A stretch of 64,000 bases of DNA, from assembly GCA_029204225.1 (NCBI GenBank), contig CM055095.1:47074510-47138509 (forward strand). The letters are read 5' to 3'. The translations under genes were made by a program, and so were the position numbers. The number at the start of each line of letters is the position of its first letter. Position 1 is the stretch's first letter. The notes beneath the pieces were generated by a model, which saw only the letters and a list, made by a program, of their open reading frames with translations, did no database searches and was not told the origin of the DNA. Shown here one piece after another: positions 1-10,625 of this stretch. Origin of the DNA: Diphasiastrum complanatum (Eukaryota; Streptophyta; Lycopodiopsida; Lycopodiales; Lycopodiaceae).

Positions 1-23
1 GATTTAGCTCATTTCAACCTTTA

Positions 24-36
24 GGCTCTGATACCA
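24..36 (-). promoter_or_regulatory. Copia primer-binding site (initiator Met tRNA)
   Basis: On the minus strand these bases read TGGTATCAGAGCC, the standard plant Ty1/Copia primer-binding site complementary to the 3' end of initiator Met tRNA. It abuts an LTR end at position 37, so the body of this element lies to the left, outside the window. Confidence 0.8.
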
Positions 37-770
37 TGTAAGAATTACAGCAAATAAGGATCCTAAAACACTTGAAATGATGAGGGAAACAATAGATTAT
101 GATTTCATAAGATTAGCACAAGTTGAACCATCAAAATCCATCAAAAATCTATGCTTGAACCTCACTAAATGGCCCAAATCCTTGAAGAAGGCTTCACACG
201 TGTGAAAGTACGGCCTCCCACAGTCTGAGTACTGTACACCAGACCTACATTCAATCCTATAATCATTAGTAATCACAAGTACTCAAACAATTATAAACAT
301 AGAGAGCAATTGCACCATTATGAGAGAAAAAACATGAAATTGCTTGATTGATTTTGGTGAGATATCATCACCTATATATACATGATCCATCACGGTTTTG
401 GGAAGGTATGAGTAGCCCTAAACCTATCCCTAATGCTAATTTTGGTGGATCTTTCATCCCTACCAAGTCAGGGTTGGAATCTTGGAGATCCTTCAACAAT
501 GCAAAAATTACCAAAAATAGCTCCTATTTTTTCTCCCTTGTATCTAAGCATAATTTGGACTCATTCCAAAGGTTCTATTACTTAGGTCTACTTGAGAACA
601 TCCTTATGAATGGAATCCTATGCTATTTGGCACGTGTGACAAGCCACATCATGACCATCTAACGCATTAAAAGTAAAGAAATTGAACAAGGTAACCATTA
701 AGAATAGATATCCACTAGATGAACCTAGCTTTGATGGATACAGTGCTCAAGACTCAAGAACCTAATTCAT
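37..770 (-). repeat. Copia LTR, 5' LTR of a minus-strand element
   Basis: The LTR starts TGTAAGAATTACAGC directly beside the primer-binding site. It shares a layout and a 14-bp palindrome (193-206) with the LTR at 27324. No coding protein is supported inside it; the apparent reading frame at 348-662 is not protein-like. The far end is not sharply defined. It lies before about 775, where Gypsy reverse-transcriptase sequence begins. Confidence 0.6.
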
Positions 771-775
771 TTGAC

Positions 776-1506
776 AAAGATACGCATTAAGGCAGAAGAT
801 GTACCAAAAACTGGGTTTTAAACTTGCTTTGGTCACTACAAATTTTTGGTGTTGCCTTTTGGTTTGACTAATGCACCGACAACTTTCCAACAGATGATGA
901 ACAATTTGTTCAGGCCATATTTGGAAAGATTCGTAGTGGTATTCTTAGATGATATCCTAGTGTTCAGTAAGACTTTGGCGGAACATTAAGAGCATGGATT
1001 GTCTAGGACATCCTAAGAAAGGAAAAGCTCTTTGCCAAAGAGTCTATGTATGACTTTTTTTGCGAAGGAATTGTCCTACTTGGGACATAAGATTTCCGAA
1101 CGGGGAGTGGAAATTGAGGCCGATCGTATCCAGAGGGTTATTGATTGGCCTATTCTCACGACAGTTCGGGAAATCAAGTCTTTCTTGGGGTTTGTAATAT
1201 TTTTCCATCGGCATATTCCCCAATTTGCTCGACTGGCATTTCCCCTTACCCAGGCCTTGAAAGGCTATAAGAAGCTAAGCCGGAGGGCTGAGTCCACTAG
1301 TGGTGTGGACGGAGGATATGAATAATTGTTTTGAGTTGCTTAAGAAAAGTGTCACTATGGCACCAATATTAATCATTGGCGATCCTAATAAGGCTTTTGT
1401 GGTTAGGAACGATGCTAGTGATTATGCTATTGGAGCTATTTCGGTGTAGGATGGACATCTTGTGGCTTATGAAAGCAAGAAATTCAATCCTGCTCAGTCT
1501 AGGTAT
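776..1506 (+). pseudogene. Gypsy reverse transcriptase / RNase H fragment
   Basis: Translation gives the C-terminal half of a Ty3/Gypsy reverse transcriptase. It contains [12 protein letters not shown] near 860-895, the catalytic FLDDILVFS near 940-965, and the thumb motif SYLGHKIS followed by FLGFVIFFHRHIP at 1032-1325. The start of RNase H (NDASDYAIGA) lies near 1405-1440. Several in-frame stops and a missing 5' half show it is dead. It is cut off at 1506 by the LTR of the minus-strand chromovirus, which inserted into its RNase H region. The FLDD form is usual for plant Gypsy elements. Confidence 0.85.
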
Positions 1507-1867
1507 TGTTGGTCCTAGACCAATAAAGTGATATGGTTCAAGGTTGAGACCCAAGGTTTAGAAAAATAGTCATCCAATGACTTTCTAGCACCTCTCTAGG
1601 TTCCATACCTCCATCCAAGGCATAGACACCTACTTGCCCTTAACCAAGGACACTTGTACCTTAATCTAAGGTACCTACCCTTAATACTAATGGTACCCCT
1701 TATCCAAAGGTCACGTGACTCCATACCTCCAACTAAGGTATAGTCACTTGTCTGTCCTTATCCAAAGACACATACCCTTAATCCTAAGGGTAACTTGCCA
1801 TTTAGCCCCCAACACTTAATGGACTATTAGGGGTCTGAAGTACTGCTAGTTACATAGGTATGTAACA
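1507..1867 (-). repeat. Chromovirus 3' LTR with adjoining polypurine tract
   Basis: The segment begins TGTTGGTCCTAG and ends ATGTAACA (plus strand), giving TG...CA ends and about 361 bp. Immediately beyond, 1868-1885 on the minus strand is a purine-rich polypurine tract (TTTAGGGGGAAGGAA). That is the expected arrangement for the 3' LTR of a minus-strand element. The chromodomain coding end lies just inside. The LTR holds short reiterations of CCATACCTCC and CCTTAATC-type phrases. Its 5' partner LTR is not in the window. Confidence 0.7.
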
Positions 1868-1883
1868 TTCCTTCCCCCTAAAC

Positions 1884-2108
1884 TTAAATTTTTTTTTGTA
1901 GGAAAAAATTTGGAAAATTCTTCTGGAGATCAGCTTCCTTTTCCCAGGTATCCTCCTCTTCTGATTTGCCCCTCCACCTGACTAAAAATTCCCGAAGCAC
2001 TCTATTCTGTAGAGTTTTCTGCCGGCTATTAACAATCGCCTTGGGTTCAGGTGGTCCACTCACAGACTCATCACAAAGAAGTTCCACTAGATCTTCCACA
2101 GGAACCGG
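1884..2108 (-). pseudogene. Chromodomain tail of chromovirus integrase
   Basis: The minus-strand translation contains REFLVRWRGKSEEEDTWE. This is the chromodomain signature (aromatic cage and W-x-G...TWE) found at the C-terminus of chromoviral Ty3/Gypsy integrases, where it directs insertion by reading histone marks. It is the last coding part of the chromovirus whose integrase lies at 4934-6383. The two parts are separated by the insertion 2109-4933. The frame is shifted by one across the insertion site, so an indel has also occurred. Confidence 0.85.
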
Positions 2109-3244
2109 TGTTTACATCTTCAGAGCCTATAGAATCTGTTAGCTAGTTTTTCTTTGTTTCTTTCTTCTTCTGCCTATCAATAGAGATGTTGGGCTTTGGG
2201 TTAAATTTCTCTTTCTTATTTAAAACCCAAAATCAGGTAGAAGGGATTGAATATCGATGTAGTATTGTCCTGCCCATCAGAGGACATCCGGATGGGTCAC
2301 TCTTGAGCTGAATGCACATGCATAATCAACCAAAATGCAAGTCAATGCGTTCAACAAATGATCTACGTTACTGCTCAATTGAACAACGATGGATTCCTAC
2401 TTCTACTTTGTTGCAAAATGAACTAAAATCAGATCCTACACTACTTTACTTGCATAAATTGACAAAACAAGAAACAAGAACTAACCTACAGCATGTTAGA
2501 AGTCCAAGAATCAAGAAACCAACCAGTCTTTTGATTTTTGGACATCCCAAGAACATCAAGAACTAGTTAGAGAATATGCAAGATTTATGCCACATTTCTA
2601 GCCTATTTAGTTTACTTGAATGCTGGCTCCTACATTAATCCACAAGAAAACATGAAATCTAATCCACAACTAGGAAAGCAAGAAAATTAATCCACTCTAA
2701 ATCCACAACCACACACAATATGAATGGAAGGGCATGATCATAGGGGCATCACTCAAGAAAGCCATCATGATCAAGGAGCTCAATGGATGCATCTAACTCA
2801 TGGAGGCTCTTCTCATTTCAGCATGGAGTTGATATAATACACAAAAAGCTCCTCTTCACAAAGAGGGAGTCTGTTAAATAAGCAAGAGAGCTCCTTAGCT
2901 GGCATCCTAGTGAATTTTCCACATTTCACAAATTACAAGTGGAATAATGCTCTCCACTAGAGGTCACCATCAAAAGGTGGCTCACTCTACTTTCTCTAAG
3001 AGGGGTCTACTTGCATTTATTATATTAGCCTATAAATACTAGTTCCTACGTGGTCATTCCATCTTCCGGGATTCACCATGAGGCTTACACAGTTCTTGCT
3101 TGTCATTCCTAACTAGCATTTCTCGGCTCTCATACTCGGCTCTCAGTCTTCGTTGGTCTCGTCTTCTCAGAGACCTCCTCGGTCTAAGGTGAGAGGTGCT
3201 CTTGAGTTGCTCTATCCGAGTATCTTGGGGATCTGTCATAATCA
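2109..3244 (-). repeat. 3' LTR of the nested short element
   Basis: The left copy of the LTR pair is about 90 percent or more identical by eye to 3815-4933. Small indels separate the copies, for example a few bases missing near 4060-4130. The many apparent reading frames inside are not conserved as protein between copies. Confidence 0.8.
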
Positions 3245-3275
3245 GCCAAGATACTCGGATAGAGCAACTCAAGAG
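3199..3275. repeat. Perfect 30-bp inverted repeat with 17-bp loop
   Basis: Bases 3199-3228 are the exact reverse complement of 3246-3275. The loop 3229-3245 contains the last bases of the LTR (ending at 3244). The left arm is LTR sequence, and the right arm is the same LTR segment in opposite orientation placed directly inside the element. The other LTR copy (to 4933) has the left arm only. Confidence 0.9.
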
Positions 3276-3480
3276 AGCGGTATGAAGAAAGCATTGGCTG
3301 AGATATGAAGAAAGGGTCAACTGAGATATGAAGGGAAGCATCGGTTGAGATATGAAGGAAAGCGTCGGTTGAGATATGAAGAAAGCATCGGCTGAGATAT
3401 GAAGGGAAGCGTCAGTTGAGATATGAAGGAAAGCGTCGGCTAAGATATGAAGGAAAGCGTCGGCTGAGATATGAAAGAAA
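3276..3480. repeat. 24-bp minisatellite inside the nested element
   Basis: About nine imperfect copies of a 24-bp unit (consensus GAGATATGAAGGAAAGCGTC plus GGCT or GGTT) fill most of the 5' part of the internal region. The GCGTCGGTTGAGAT core also appears, on the opposite strand, in the 25-bp minisatellite at 10626-10940 of the autonomous relative. Confidence 0.85.
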
Positions 3481-3814
3481 TGGAACGTGATGGGGTGGAT
3501 GAAGGCGTGTAGTTGATGGGTGTGGATTCTGGTTTTGCAGTTTGATACTAAAGCAAGTCTGATCACTTGTGTTTGTAGTTATTGTGGCTTGCTGGTTGGT
3601 TTGCAGGTTCAGGTGCAAGCAAGTTGATTTTCAGACGGATTTGCAAGCAAGTCTATCTGCCTGCGATTGTTGTTTCTTGCAGGTCATTTTGCAGGTAGGG
3701 TAGTTTGTTTGCAAGGTAGACTGTAGATGAGAACTGTTATGGATCTATTCAAGAACATTGTTGTAGCAGGTATGGGTTTATGAGGGGTGGAGTTCAAGCA
3801 ACAACGGTGCCAAA

Positions 3815-4933
3815 TGTTGACATCTTCAGAGCCTATAGAATCTGTTAGCTAGTTTTTCTTTGTTTCTTTCTTCTTCTGCCTATCAACAAAGACAATGGGC
3901 TCTGGGTTAAGTTCATCTTTCTTATTTAAAGCCCAAAATTAGGTAGAAGGGACTGAATATCGATGTAGTATTGTCCTGCCTGTCAGAGGACATTCGGATG
4001 GGTCACTCTTGAACTGAATGCACATGCATAATCAACCAAAATGCAAGCCAATGCGTTCAACAAATGATCTGCTCAGTTGAACAACGATGGATTCTTACTT
4101 CTACTTTGCTGCAAAATGAACTACACTACTTTACTTGCATAAATTGACAAAACAAGAAACAAGAACTAATCTACAGCATGTTAGAAGTCCAAGAATCAAG
4201 AAACAAACCAATCTTTTGATTCTTGGACATCCCAAGAACATCAAGAACTAGAATGTTAGAGAATATGCAAGATTTATGCCACATTTCTAGCCTATTTAGT
4301 TTACTTGAATGTTGGCTCCTACATTAATCCACAAGAAAACATAAAATCTAATCCACAACTAGGAAAGCAAGAAAAATAATCCACTCTAGCTCCACAACCA
4401 CATACAATATGAATGGAAGGGCATGATCATAGGGGCATCACTCAAGAAAGCCATCATGATCAAGGAGCTCAATGGATGCATCTAACTCATGGAGGCTCTT
4501 CTCATTTCAACATGGAGTTGATACAATACACAAAAAGCTCCTCTTCACAAAGAGAGAGTCTCTTAAATAAGCAAGAGAGCTCCTTAGCTGGCATCCTAGT
4601 GAAATTTCCACATTTCACAAATTACAAGTGGAATAATGCTCTCCACTAGATGTCACCATCAAAAGGTGGCTCACTCTACTTTCTTTAAGAGGGGTCTACT
4701 TGCATTTATTATATTAGCCTATAAATACTAGTTCCTACATGGTCATTTCATCTTCCGGGATTCACCATGAGGCTTACACAGTTCTTGCTTGTCATTCCTA
4801 ACTAGCATTTCTCGGCTCTCATACTCGGCTCTCAGTCTTCGTTGGTCTCGTCTTCTCAGAGACCTCCTCGGTCTAAGGTGAGAGGTGCTCTTAAGTTGCT
4901 CTATCCGACTATCTTGGGGATTCGTCAGAATCA
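3815..4933 (-). repeat. 5' LTR of the nested short element
   Basis: The right copy of the LTR pair, next to the putative primer-binding site at about 3801-3814. The copies share the tail around 3054-3240 and 4743-4930. That tail reads as a protein-like stretch on the minus strand but has no recognisable domain. Confidence 0.8.
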
Positions 4934-5115
4934 ACCAACAACCAGGGTCTCCCCAACCCCCAATGAGGGTTTCAACTTACTAATGTGGAAAACAGGATGA
5001 ATTCCAACGTTAGCTGAAAGGTCTAGTTTGTATGTGACCTTGTTTATCACTTGGATAACCTTAAAAGGACCACAATACCTAGGCGCCAACTTCGTGGCAG
5101 GCAAAAGCGGCAAGG
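4934..5115 (-). pseudogene. Chromovirus integrase C-terminal (GPY/F) region
   Basis: The minus-strand translation contains [14 protein letters not shown] and [14 protein letters not shown]. These are the conserved GPY/F module and following motif after the integrase core of chromoviruses. It sits between the integrase core and the chromodomain. About 350 bp of unrelated sequence (about 5116-5470) separates it from the preceding integrase segment. Confidence 0.8.
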
Positions 5116-5470
5116 GCTCCAGCAGCTTTCTGGATCGCAACAGATTGTCTGCCTCAGGCTGAGGCTGAGGCCATAACAAATGGAACAAAATAGCGCTCCA
5201 GGAAGAAGGAGAGGAGGAGGCCACCATGGGGATGGAGATATATAAGGAGGAGGCCTCCATGTCAGTTCAAATAACATACAACTGGGTGGAGCTTCTACTT
5301 CATAACTTCGAGTATACTGCGCCAGCTACACAGGGTTGCTTCTAAGTGAGTAATCTTTTTTGTTAAGTAGCATTACTTTTGGTGAGATTGAAGTTTTTTT
5401 AGAACCTTTTTATTTTGTCAATGTTTAGGTGTTCTCACTGGAAAGCGTTGTTGCCAAAGGTCCAAAAGCG
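5116..5470. other. Unidentified insertion in chromovirus pol
   Basis: Related chromoviruses run continuously from the VPSHSRGLK motif (about 5480-5510) into [11 protein letters not shown] (about 5075-5110). Here about 350 bp interrupt that join. The insert has no retroviral coding signal and I could not define terminal repeats. Confidence 0.5.
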
Positions 5471-6383
5471 TTACTCATACTTAATAATTTTCAAGCCCCT
5501 AGAGTGACTAGGGACTCTCAAAAACACCCAATTGCTGACTATGAATACCTTGTGCTTCCGAGATAGATCAGCATAGTGCCTTGCCTTCTCTTGGGCACTT
5601 CTTATGCTATCTTTAGCCAGCCGTAACACTTCTTGCATATCCACAAGAAAATCAGCTGCAGCTTGCACCCGTAGGTTTTTCATGCCAATACTAATTGGTT
5701 GGTGATCGAGGTTGAAAACCATACATAAGCATGAAAGGGCTAAATCCGGTCGCTGAATGTTTTGCACTATTATATGCAAATTCCACCCGTGGAAGGTACT
5801 GTTCCCAATCAGACTGTCGATGGCCCACATATGCTCGAAGCATATCCTCCATCGTCTGATTGGTCCTTTCCGTTTGACCGTCTGATTTCGGATGATCTGT
5901 AGAACTCAAACTTAAAGTTGTTTCCAACTTTTCAAATACTGCTTGCCAAAAATTCTTAGTGCATTTTGGGTCACGGTCACTGACAATATTGCAAGGCAGC
6001 CCGTATAGTTGAAAAAGCTTCTCAAGAAACAGTTGAGCTAGTTCTGAAGATTTAACAATAGTTTTTGTTGGGATAAATTGACCAAACTTCGTAAGTCTAT
6101 CAACAATGACCCAAACCGAATTGAGGCCCTTCCCTATACGTGGAAGCCCGACCACAAAATCCATAGATATACTTTCCCACTTTCCGGTAGGAATATCTTA
6201 AGGATGTAATATGCCACTAGCTTTTAGCCTCTCTGCTTTATTTGACTGGCCCTTAGTACATTTAAGTACATAGGCCTCTGCTTGACTTTTCATCTTAGGC
6301 CACCAAAATTGCCTTCGACCTAAGTCAAGTGTTCTTTGTATACCCGGATGTCCTGCGCATGGACTATCATGACACTCATGCAA
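5471..6383 (-). pseudogene. Chromovirus integrase (zinc and catalytic core)
   Basis: The reading runs right to left. The N-terminal zinc-binding part (6198-6383) has HECHDSPCAGHPG and FWWPKM, but the last zinc cysteine pair reads CTKG, so one cysteine is lost. The core (5691-6164) keeps all three acidic residues: D in MDFVVGLP, D in IVSDRDPKC and E in DGQTERTNQ. Stops and a frameshift near 5690-5830 show the gene is inactive. The lineage is inferred as chromovirus from the GPY/F module and chromodomain further on. Confidence 0.9.
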
Positions 6384-6507
6384 GATTTGGGCCCTTTAAG
6401 TGTCATTCTCTGGTACACACACCTTTCCTTTACAAAACAAAATCTTGTTTCAAATTAGGAAATCCATTTCAATCTTTCCCTGATTCGAAGAATCTTGCAA
6501 ACCTGAA

Positions 6508-6862
6508 TCAACCCCCGAAAGTACTTGTTGTCAATACTTTCCAAAAAAAGAGATCAGACTTATATAGTCCTTGAAGAGACTGAAACAACCCGGGTTCTAT
6601 AATAGTAAAGCACAGCTGATTAATAACCGGTAGTCGACTCAAAGCATCCACTACAGTATTTTGACTTCCTTTACAAAAACGTATAAAAAAGTCAAAGATT
6701 TGCATCAGCTCAGCCCATCTAGCTTGCCTCCCCCTTTAAATCTGTAGCATCACAGAAATATCAAAGAGTCTGATGATTCGTCAAAACTTCAAATATGGCT
6801 CCATACAAATAATGTCTTCAAATTTTCAAGGAATGAACAATTGCAAATTGTAGCCATCGCAC
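6508..6862 (-). pseudogene. Chromovirus RNase H C-terminal part
   Basis: The minus-strand reading gives AIVHSLKI, RHYLYGAIFEVLTNHQ and then NTVVDALSRLP, the end of a Ty3/Gypsy RNase H domain just before integrase. Two stops interrupt it. The chromovirus sequence ends abruptly at about 6862. Reverse transcriptase, protease, gag and the 5' LTR are missing. Confidence 0.8.
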
Positions 6863-7685
6863 ACACCTACCATACACCGTAGTGATTGCCTTGAGCCACA
6901 ACCATCGTCAACAACAGCATCACACCTATCGTAAGCACCACCATCACACAGCTACACTCTTCCAACGGTATAAACCGAACCCCAGAGATTCCACCTGCCG
7001 TATTGAACCGTAGCGACCACAATCCACTCACGTCATTCCTTCATCGTAATAATCCACATACATACATTCCATCGCCACCAATCGTAACCCATCGTAAACT
7101 ATATGACCGCAAACCATCGCTAACCGTGAGGACCACAATCCATCGCAATCTGTACAGACTCACAATCCACCGTAACCCGTAAGTACATCACCCACCGCAA
7201 ACCTTTGCCCTCCATCCCGAACTATAGGATCTGTCCACCATCGCAACCACACACAATTCATTGTCATTCACTCTTGTCACTCCTCGAACCGTGGAAATTG
7301 CAAGATCGTAATATAACGACCACCTACGAATTCGACTGCTCCACCACATTTTGATTATACTCAATCATTTTTTGCATACGTCCATCCTAAACCCATAAAA
7401 AAAAAAACTCCATGACACTGCATTTAACTGCATCCATCTCCACTCGACATCCTCGCCACCAATTACATCTGCCTCCTTCTATTCCCATTTGCATCTGATG
7501 CACTATGCTTTACACATGACATGCACCCACCATACAAACCGCAATCACCGCATTAGACCACTACCACCGCATTAGACCGCTGCCACCATATTCGGCCGTA
7601 TCAACCGCCACTAGTCGCATTGCACTCGCAGCCACCGTGGACCCGTAGCAACCGCATTCCAACAATCGTAGTCATCGTAACAAGC
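6863..7685. repeat. CA-rich degenerate repeat tract
   Basis: About 820 bp dominated by variants of CCATCGTAACC, ACCGCAA and CACCGCATTAGACC, with no steady unit length. GACCRCTRCCACCGCATTAG-type phrases repeat near 7550-7590. It lies exactly between the truncated chromovirus and the next Gypsy pol. No domain is readable in any frame. Confidence 0.6.
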
Positions 7686-8998
7686 AGAAATTGTTGGATG
7701 TTGGCTTCATTTATGAAGTTCAACATACTGATTGGGTATCACCCATTGTGGTTGTACCCAAGAAAAATGGCAAGCTTCATATTTGTGTCGATCTCAAAAA
7801 CCTTAATGCGGTTACGAAGAAAGACCATTTTCCCTTGCCTTTAATGACTCAAATCCTAGAGGAAATGGTAGGAGCTGAAGCTTTCTGCTTCTTGGATGGA
7901 TTCAGTGGGTATTTCCTTGTTCAAATAGCCCCTGAAAATAAACATAAAACGGCCTTTGCAACAGAGAACGGGGTTTATGCTTATAACGTTATTCCTTTTG
8001 GCTTATGCAACGCCCCTTCAACGTTCCAAAGGGTCATGCAACTGGCCTTTCAAGATCTGTTACATTGAATCGTGGAGATTTATCTCAACGATCTAGGTGT
8101 ACATTCCTCCGCAGCTAGACACCTTGACGCCCTGGAGAAAATCTTCATTCGTTGTCGTAGATTTGGAATCTCACTAAACCTTGATAAATGCCAAATATGG
8201 GTCACTCATGGGGTTGTACTCGGGCATATAATTTCAAAGGACGGTATTTCTACCGACCCGTAAAAAATCAAGGTTATAGTGGAAATGCCCTTACCTGCAA
8301 CAATGAAGGAAGTATATGTCTTCCTCGGTCATACAAATTATTATCGCATCTTTATAATCGACTATGCCGACAAGGCATGCCTCGTTTATTTAGTTGTGGT
8401 AGATCCTCACTGGACCGAAGAACGAATTAAGACCTTTGAGGAGTTGAAAACAGCCCTCACCATGGCCCCCATACTGCGCTCGCCAGATTAAACGAAAGAG
8501 TTCCATGTGCATACTGACGCAAGTAAGTATGCCATTGGAAGTCTTCTTGCGCAACCGGACGAGTATGGCAAAGACTTCCCAATACATTTCTTGAGCAGGC
8601 CATTGGTGCCTGCTGAAGTAAACCATACAACCACCGAGAGAGAAGCATTGGCGATGGTCTATGCTATACAACAACTAAGACATTATTTATTAGGCCAGAC
8701 CTTTGCGTTCTACACAGACCTTCAAGCCCTTCTATATATTCGTAATAAATCTTGTAAAACGGGATGTATAGCTCAATGGCTGTTGATTTTAGAGGAATTT
8801 AATTTCCGCATAGTCGTTCGGAAAGGGACCCAACATTTCATGGCAGACCACCTTTCCAGACTACCAAGTGCTGAAAAAGCAACTGCACCAGTCAACAATG
8901 ACTCCCTGATGCATGCCTTTTTCAGATCGATGCTACACCCTTATGGGCTGAGAAGATCACCCAGTTTCTCACAACAAGCAGACTCAAAGAAGGCCTGA
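7686..8998 (+). pseudogene. Athila/Tat-like Gypsy reverse transcriptase and RNase H
   Basis: Starts within the RT fingers (LLDVGFIYEVQHTDWVSPIV, with VVVPKKNGK next) and continues through FLDGFSGYF, PFGLCNAPSTFQRVM and the active site. There the usual Y-x-D-D reads YLND (8083-8094), so the first catalytic aspartate is replaced. RNase H follows (HTDASKYAIGSLLAQ at 8512, TEREALAMVYA, FYTDLQALLYI), ending ADHLSRLPS near 8870. In-frame stops occur near 8068, 8263 and 8490. Related elements in plants are non-chromoviral; the exact lineage is inferred. Confidence 0.88.
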
Positions 8999-9074
8999 GT
9001 ACGGCTGGAAAAAGAAATTTTTTGCTAAAAGTAGCGCCCTTTTAGTTAATTGCAAGACAACTTTTTAAAAAAAG

Positions 9075-10234
9075 AGGGTTGACGGTATCATTCGCCAATG
9101 TGCTTATGAATCTGAGATACGACCTATCATATCTCAGGCTCATGAGGGCATTGGAGATGGCCACTTTTCTGCTGAAGCCATAGCAAAGATTATCCTTCGA
9201 GCAGGACTGTGGTGGCCATTTTTGTTTAAGGACACGTTTGCTGTCATTAAAGCGTGTGATGTCTGTCAATGAGCCAAGAAAAACACCAAAGCAGACTTCA
9301 TGCCGTTGACTCTCATTACAGAAGGCGAAGCCTTCCATAAGTGGGGAATTGACTTTGTTGGACCAATCAGTCTAGCATCAAAACATACTCAAGCTCGTTA
9401 CATCCTCATAGCCACAGATTACGCCACTAAGTGAGTGGAGGCTCGAGCAACGAAGGATGCCAACGCAAAAATAGTCGCGCATTTTTTTTACGAAAACATT
9501 ATTACACGTTTTGGATGTCCCATTGAGTTAGTTAGTGATTGCGGCACACATTTTTAAAATGTTGTCATTGATAACCTCCTATGCAATTACCTTGTTGTTC
9601 ACAAAAAAAGTACACCGTACTACCCTAGATGTAATGGCCAGGTTGAATCAACTAACAAGACGATATGTAAAATTTTGATCAAGATAGTTGAAACCAGTCG
9701 TTCTGATTGGGAAACAAAACTTTTCTCAAATGTTTGGGCTTACCGCACCACCCCGAAGAAATCCACTGGGTGGATTACCCCTTTTCACTTAGTATATGGT
9801 CAAGAGGCGGTAATGCCAGTAGAATTCTTAGTCCCATCATTATGAGTCATAGAAGATTTTTCAACAGATCTCTGTGAAAAAGTTGCAATCGAACAACAAC
9901 TCAAAACCAGGCTATTTACGTTAACCCAGTTATGCGAGACAAGACTTATATCTTACCACACACAACTGGTTAATAAATGACGCCAAAAGGCCTGGCATGA
10001 CCGTCACCTACGCAATAAATATCTACATTTAGGTGACCAGGTGCTCCTTTATACATCCAAGAAGCACCCCGACAAGTTGAAATTCAGAAGTGAGGGGCCG
10101 TATGTTATTAATAAAATCTCTCCTAATGGTGTAGTCCAGTTGCAAACACTTGACAGAATCCTCCTAGACACTGTCGTAAATGGTGGTTGTCTAAGGCAGT
10201 ATTACGAAGAGTTGTTTTTTGTTGACCCAATTTA
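9075..10234 (+). pseudogene. Athila/Tat-like Gypsy integrase
   Basis: The zinc-binding part (HEGIGDGHF, then ACDVCQ) spans about 9138-9270. The catalytic core retains D in WGIDFVGP, D in ELVSDCGTHF and E in NGQVESTNKT. It continues through YRTTPKKSTGWITPF and VYGQEAVMPVEF to a C-terminal region (KKHPDKLKFRSEGPYVI) ending FFVDPI at 10234. At least six stops interrupt it. It follows RNase H directly on the same strand and belongs to the same element as 7686-8998. Confidence 0.88.
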
Positions 10235-10625
10235 ACATCTTTTCCTTAGTATATATTTTACATTTTTTATTCTTTCTTTCTATTTTTCTTATGTTCTTGC
10301 TTGTAGTTCTAGTTTTCCATGTCTATTTTTCACCTCGTTCCTTGTTTATACTTCATACCATTACTTATGTACTTTCTATGCATTCTCTTCTTCCTGTACA
10401 TATTCCTGGGTCATGGATGTTCTAGATCAACAAATGATAGGCTACACCATCGGAAATGAATCTCACACTTTAGCCACCTCATCTCTGTCTAACTAGTATC
10501 TCAAGCATACAAACATTCCTGCGGATACACTCTTTCATAAGAACTTCTACTCTGGGCCACACTCATATTTTCAACTTGAAGTTCTTCACTAGCATCACAC
10601 AGATCCATTCCTTCATATTGGGATT
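10235..10625. other. T-rich spacer after pol
   Basis: About 390 bp, pyrimidine-rich at first (TTCTTTCTTTCTATTTTTC), with no recognised gene. It lies between the pol terminus and the minisatellite in the 3' region of the Athila/Tat-like element. Confidence 0.5.

Larger units (their letters stand above)
2109..4933 (-). mobile_element. Short non-autonomous LTR element nested in the chromovirus
   Basis: Two direct copies of about 1.13 kb (2109-3244 and 3815-4933) flank a 570-bp internal region without retroviral genes. Both copies start TGTT(T/G)ACATC and end with AATCA on the plus strand. Next to 3815 the minus strand reads TTTGGCACCGTTG, which resembles the primer-binding site of Athila/Tat Gypsy elements, so the element is minus-oriented. 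Related LTRs occur at 11927-12997 (plus) and 36359-37508 (minus). It is probably a deletion derivative of that autonomous family. The flanks ACCGG (2104-2108) and ACCAA (4934-4938) may be a decayed 5-bp target duplication. Confidence 0.8.

Noticed and set aside
348-662. Plus-strand protein of 104 codons
   Set aside because: It lies within a Copia LTR and has no similarity to a protein family; the LTR copy at 27324 does not conserve the frame.
3054-3566. Minus-strand 170-codon protein with repeated FISQPTLS-type units
   Set aside because: The repetition is the 24-bp minisatellite read in frame by chance, since 24 is a multiple of three. The 25-bp relative breaks the frame.
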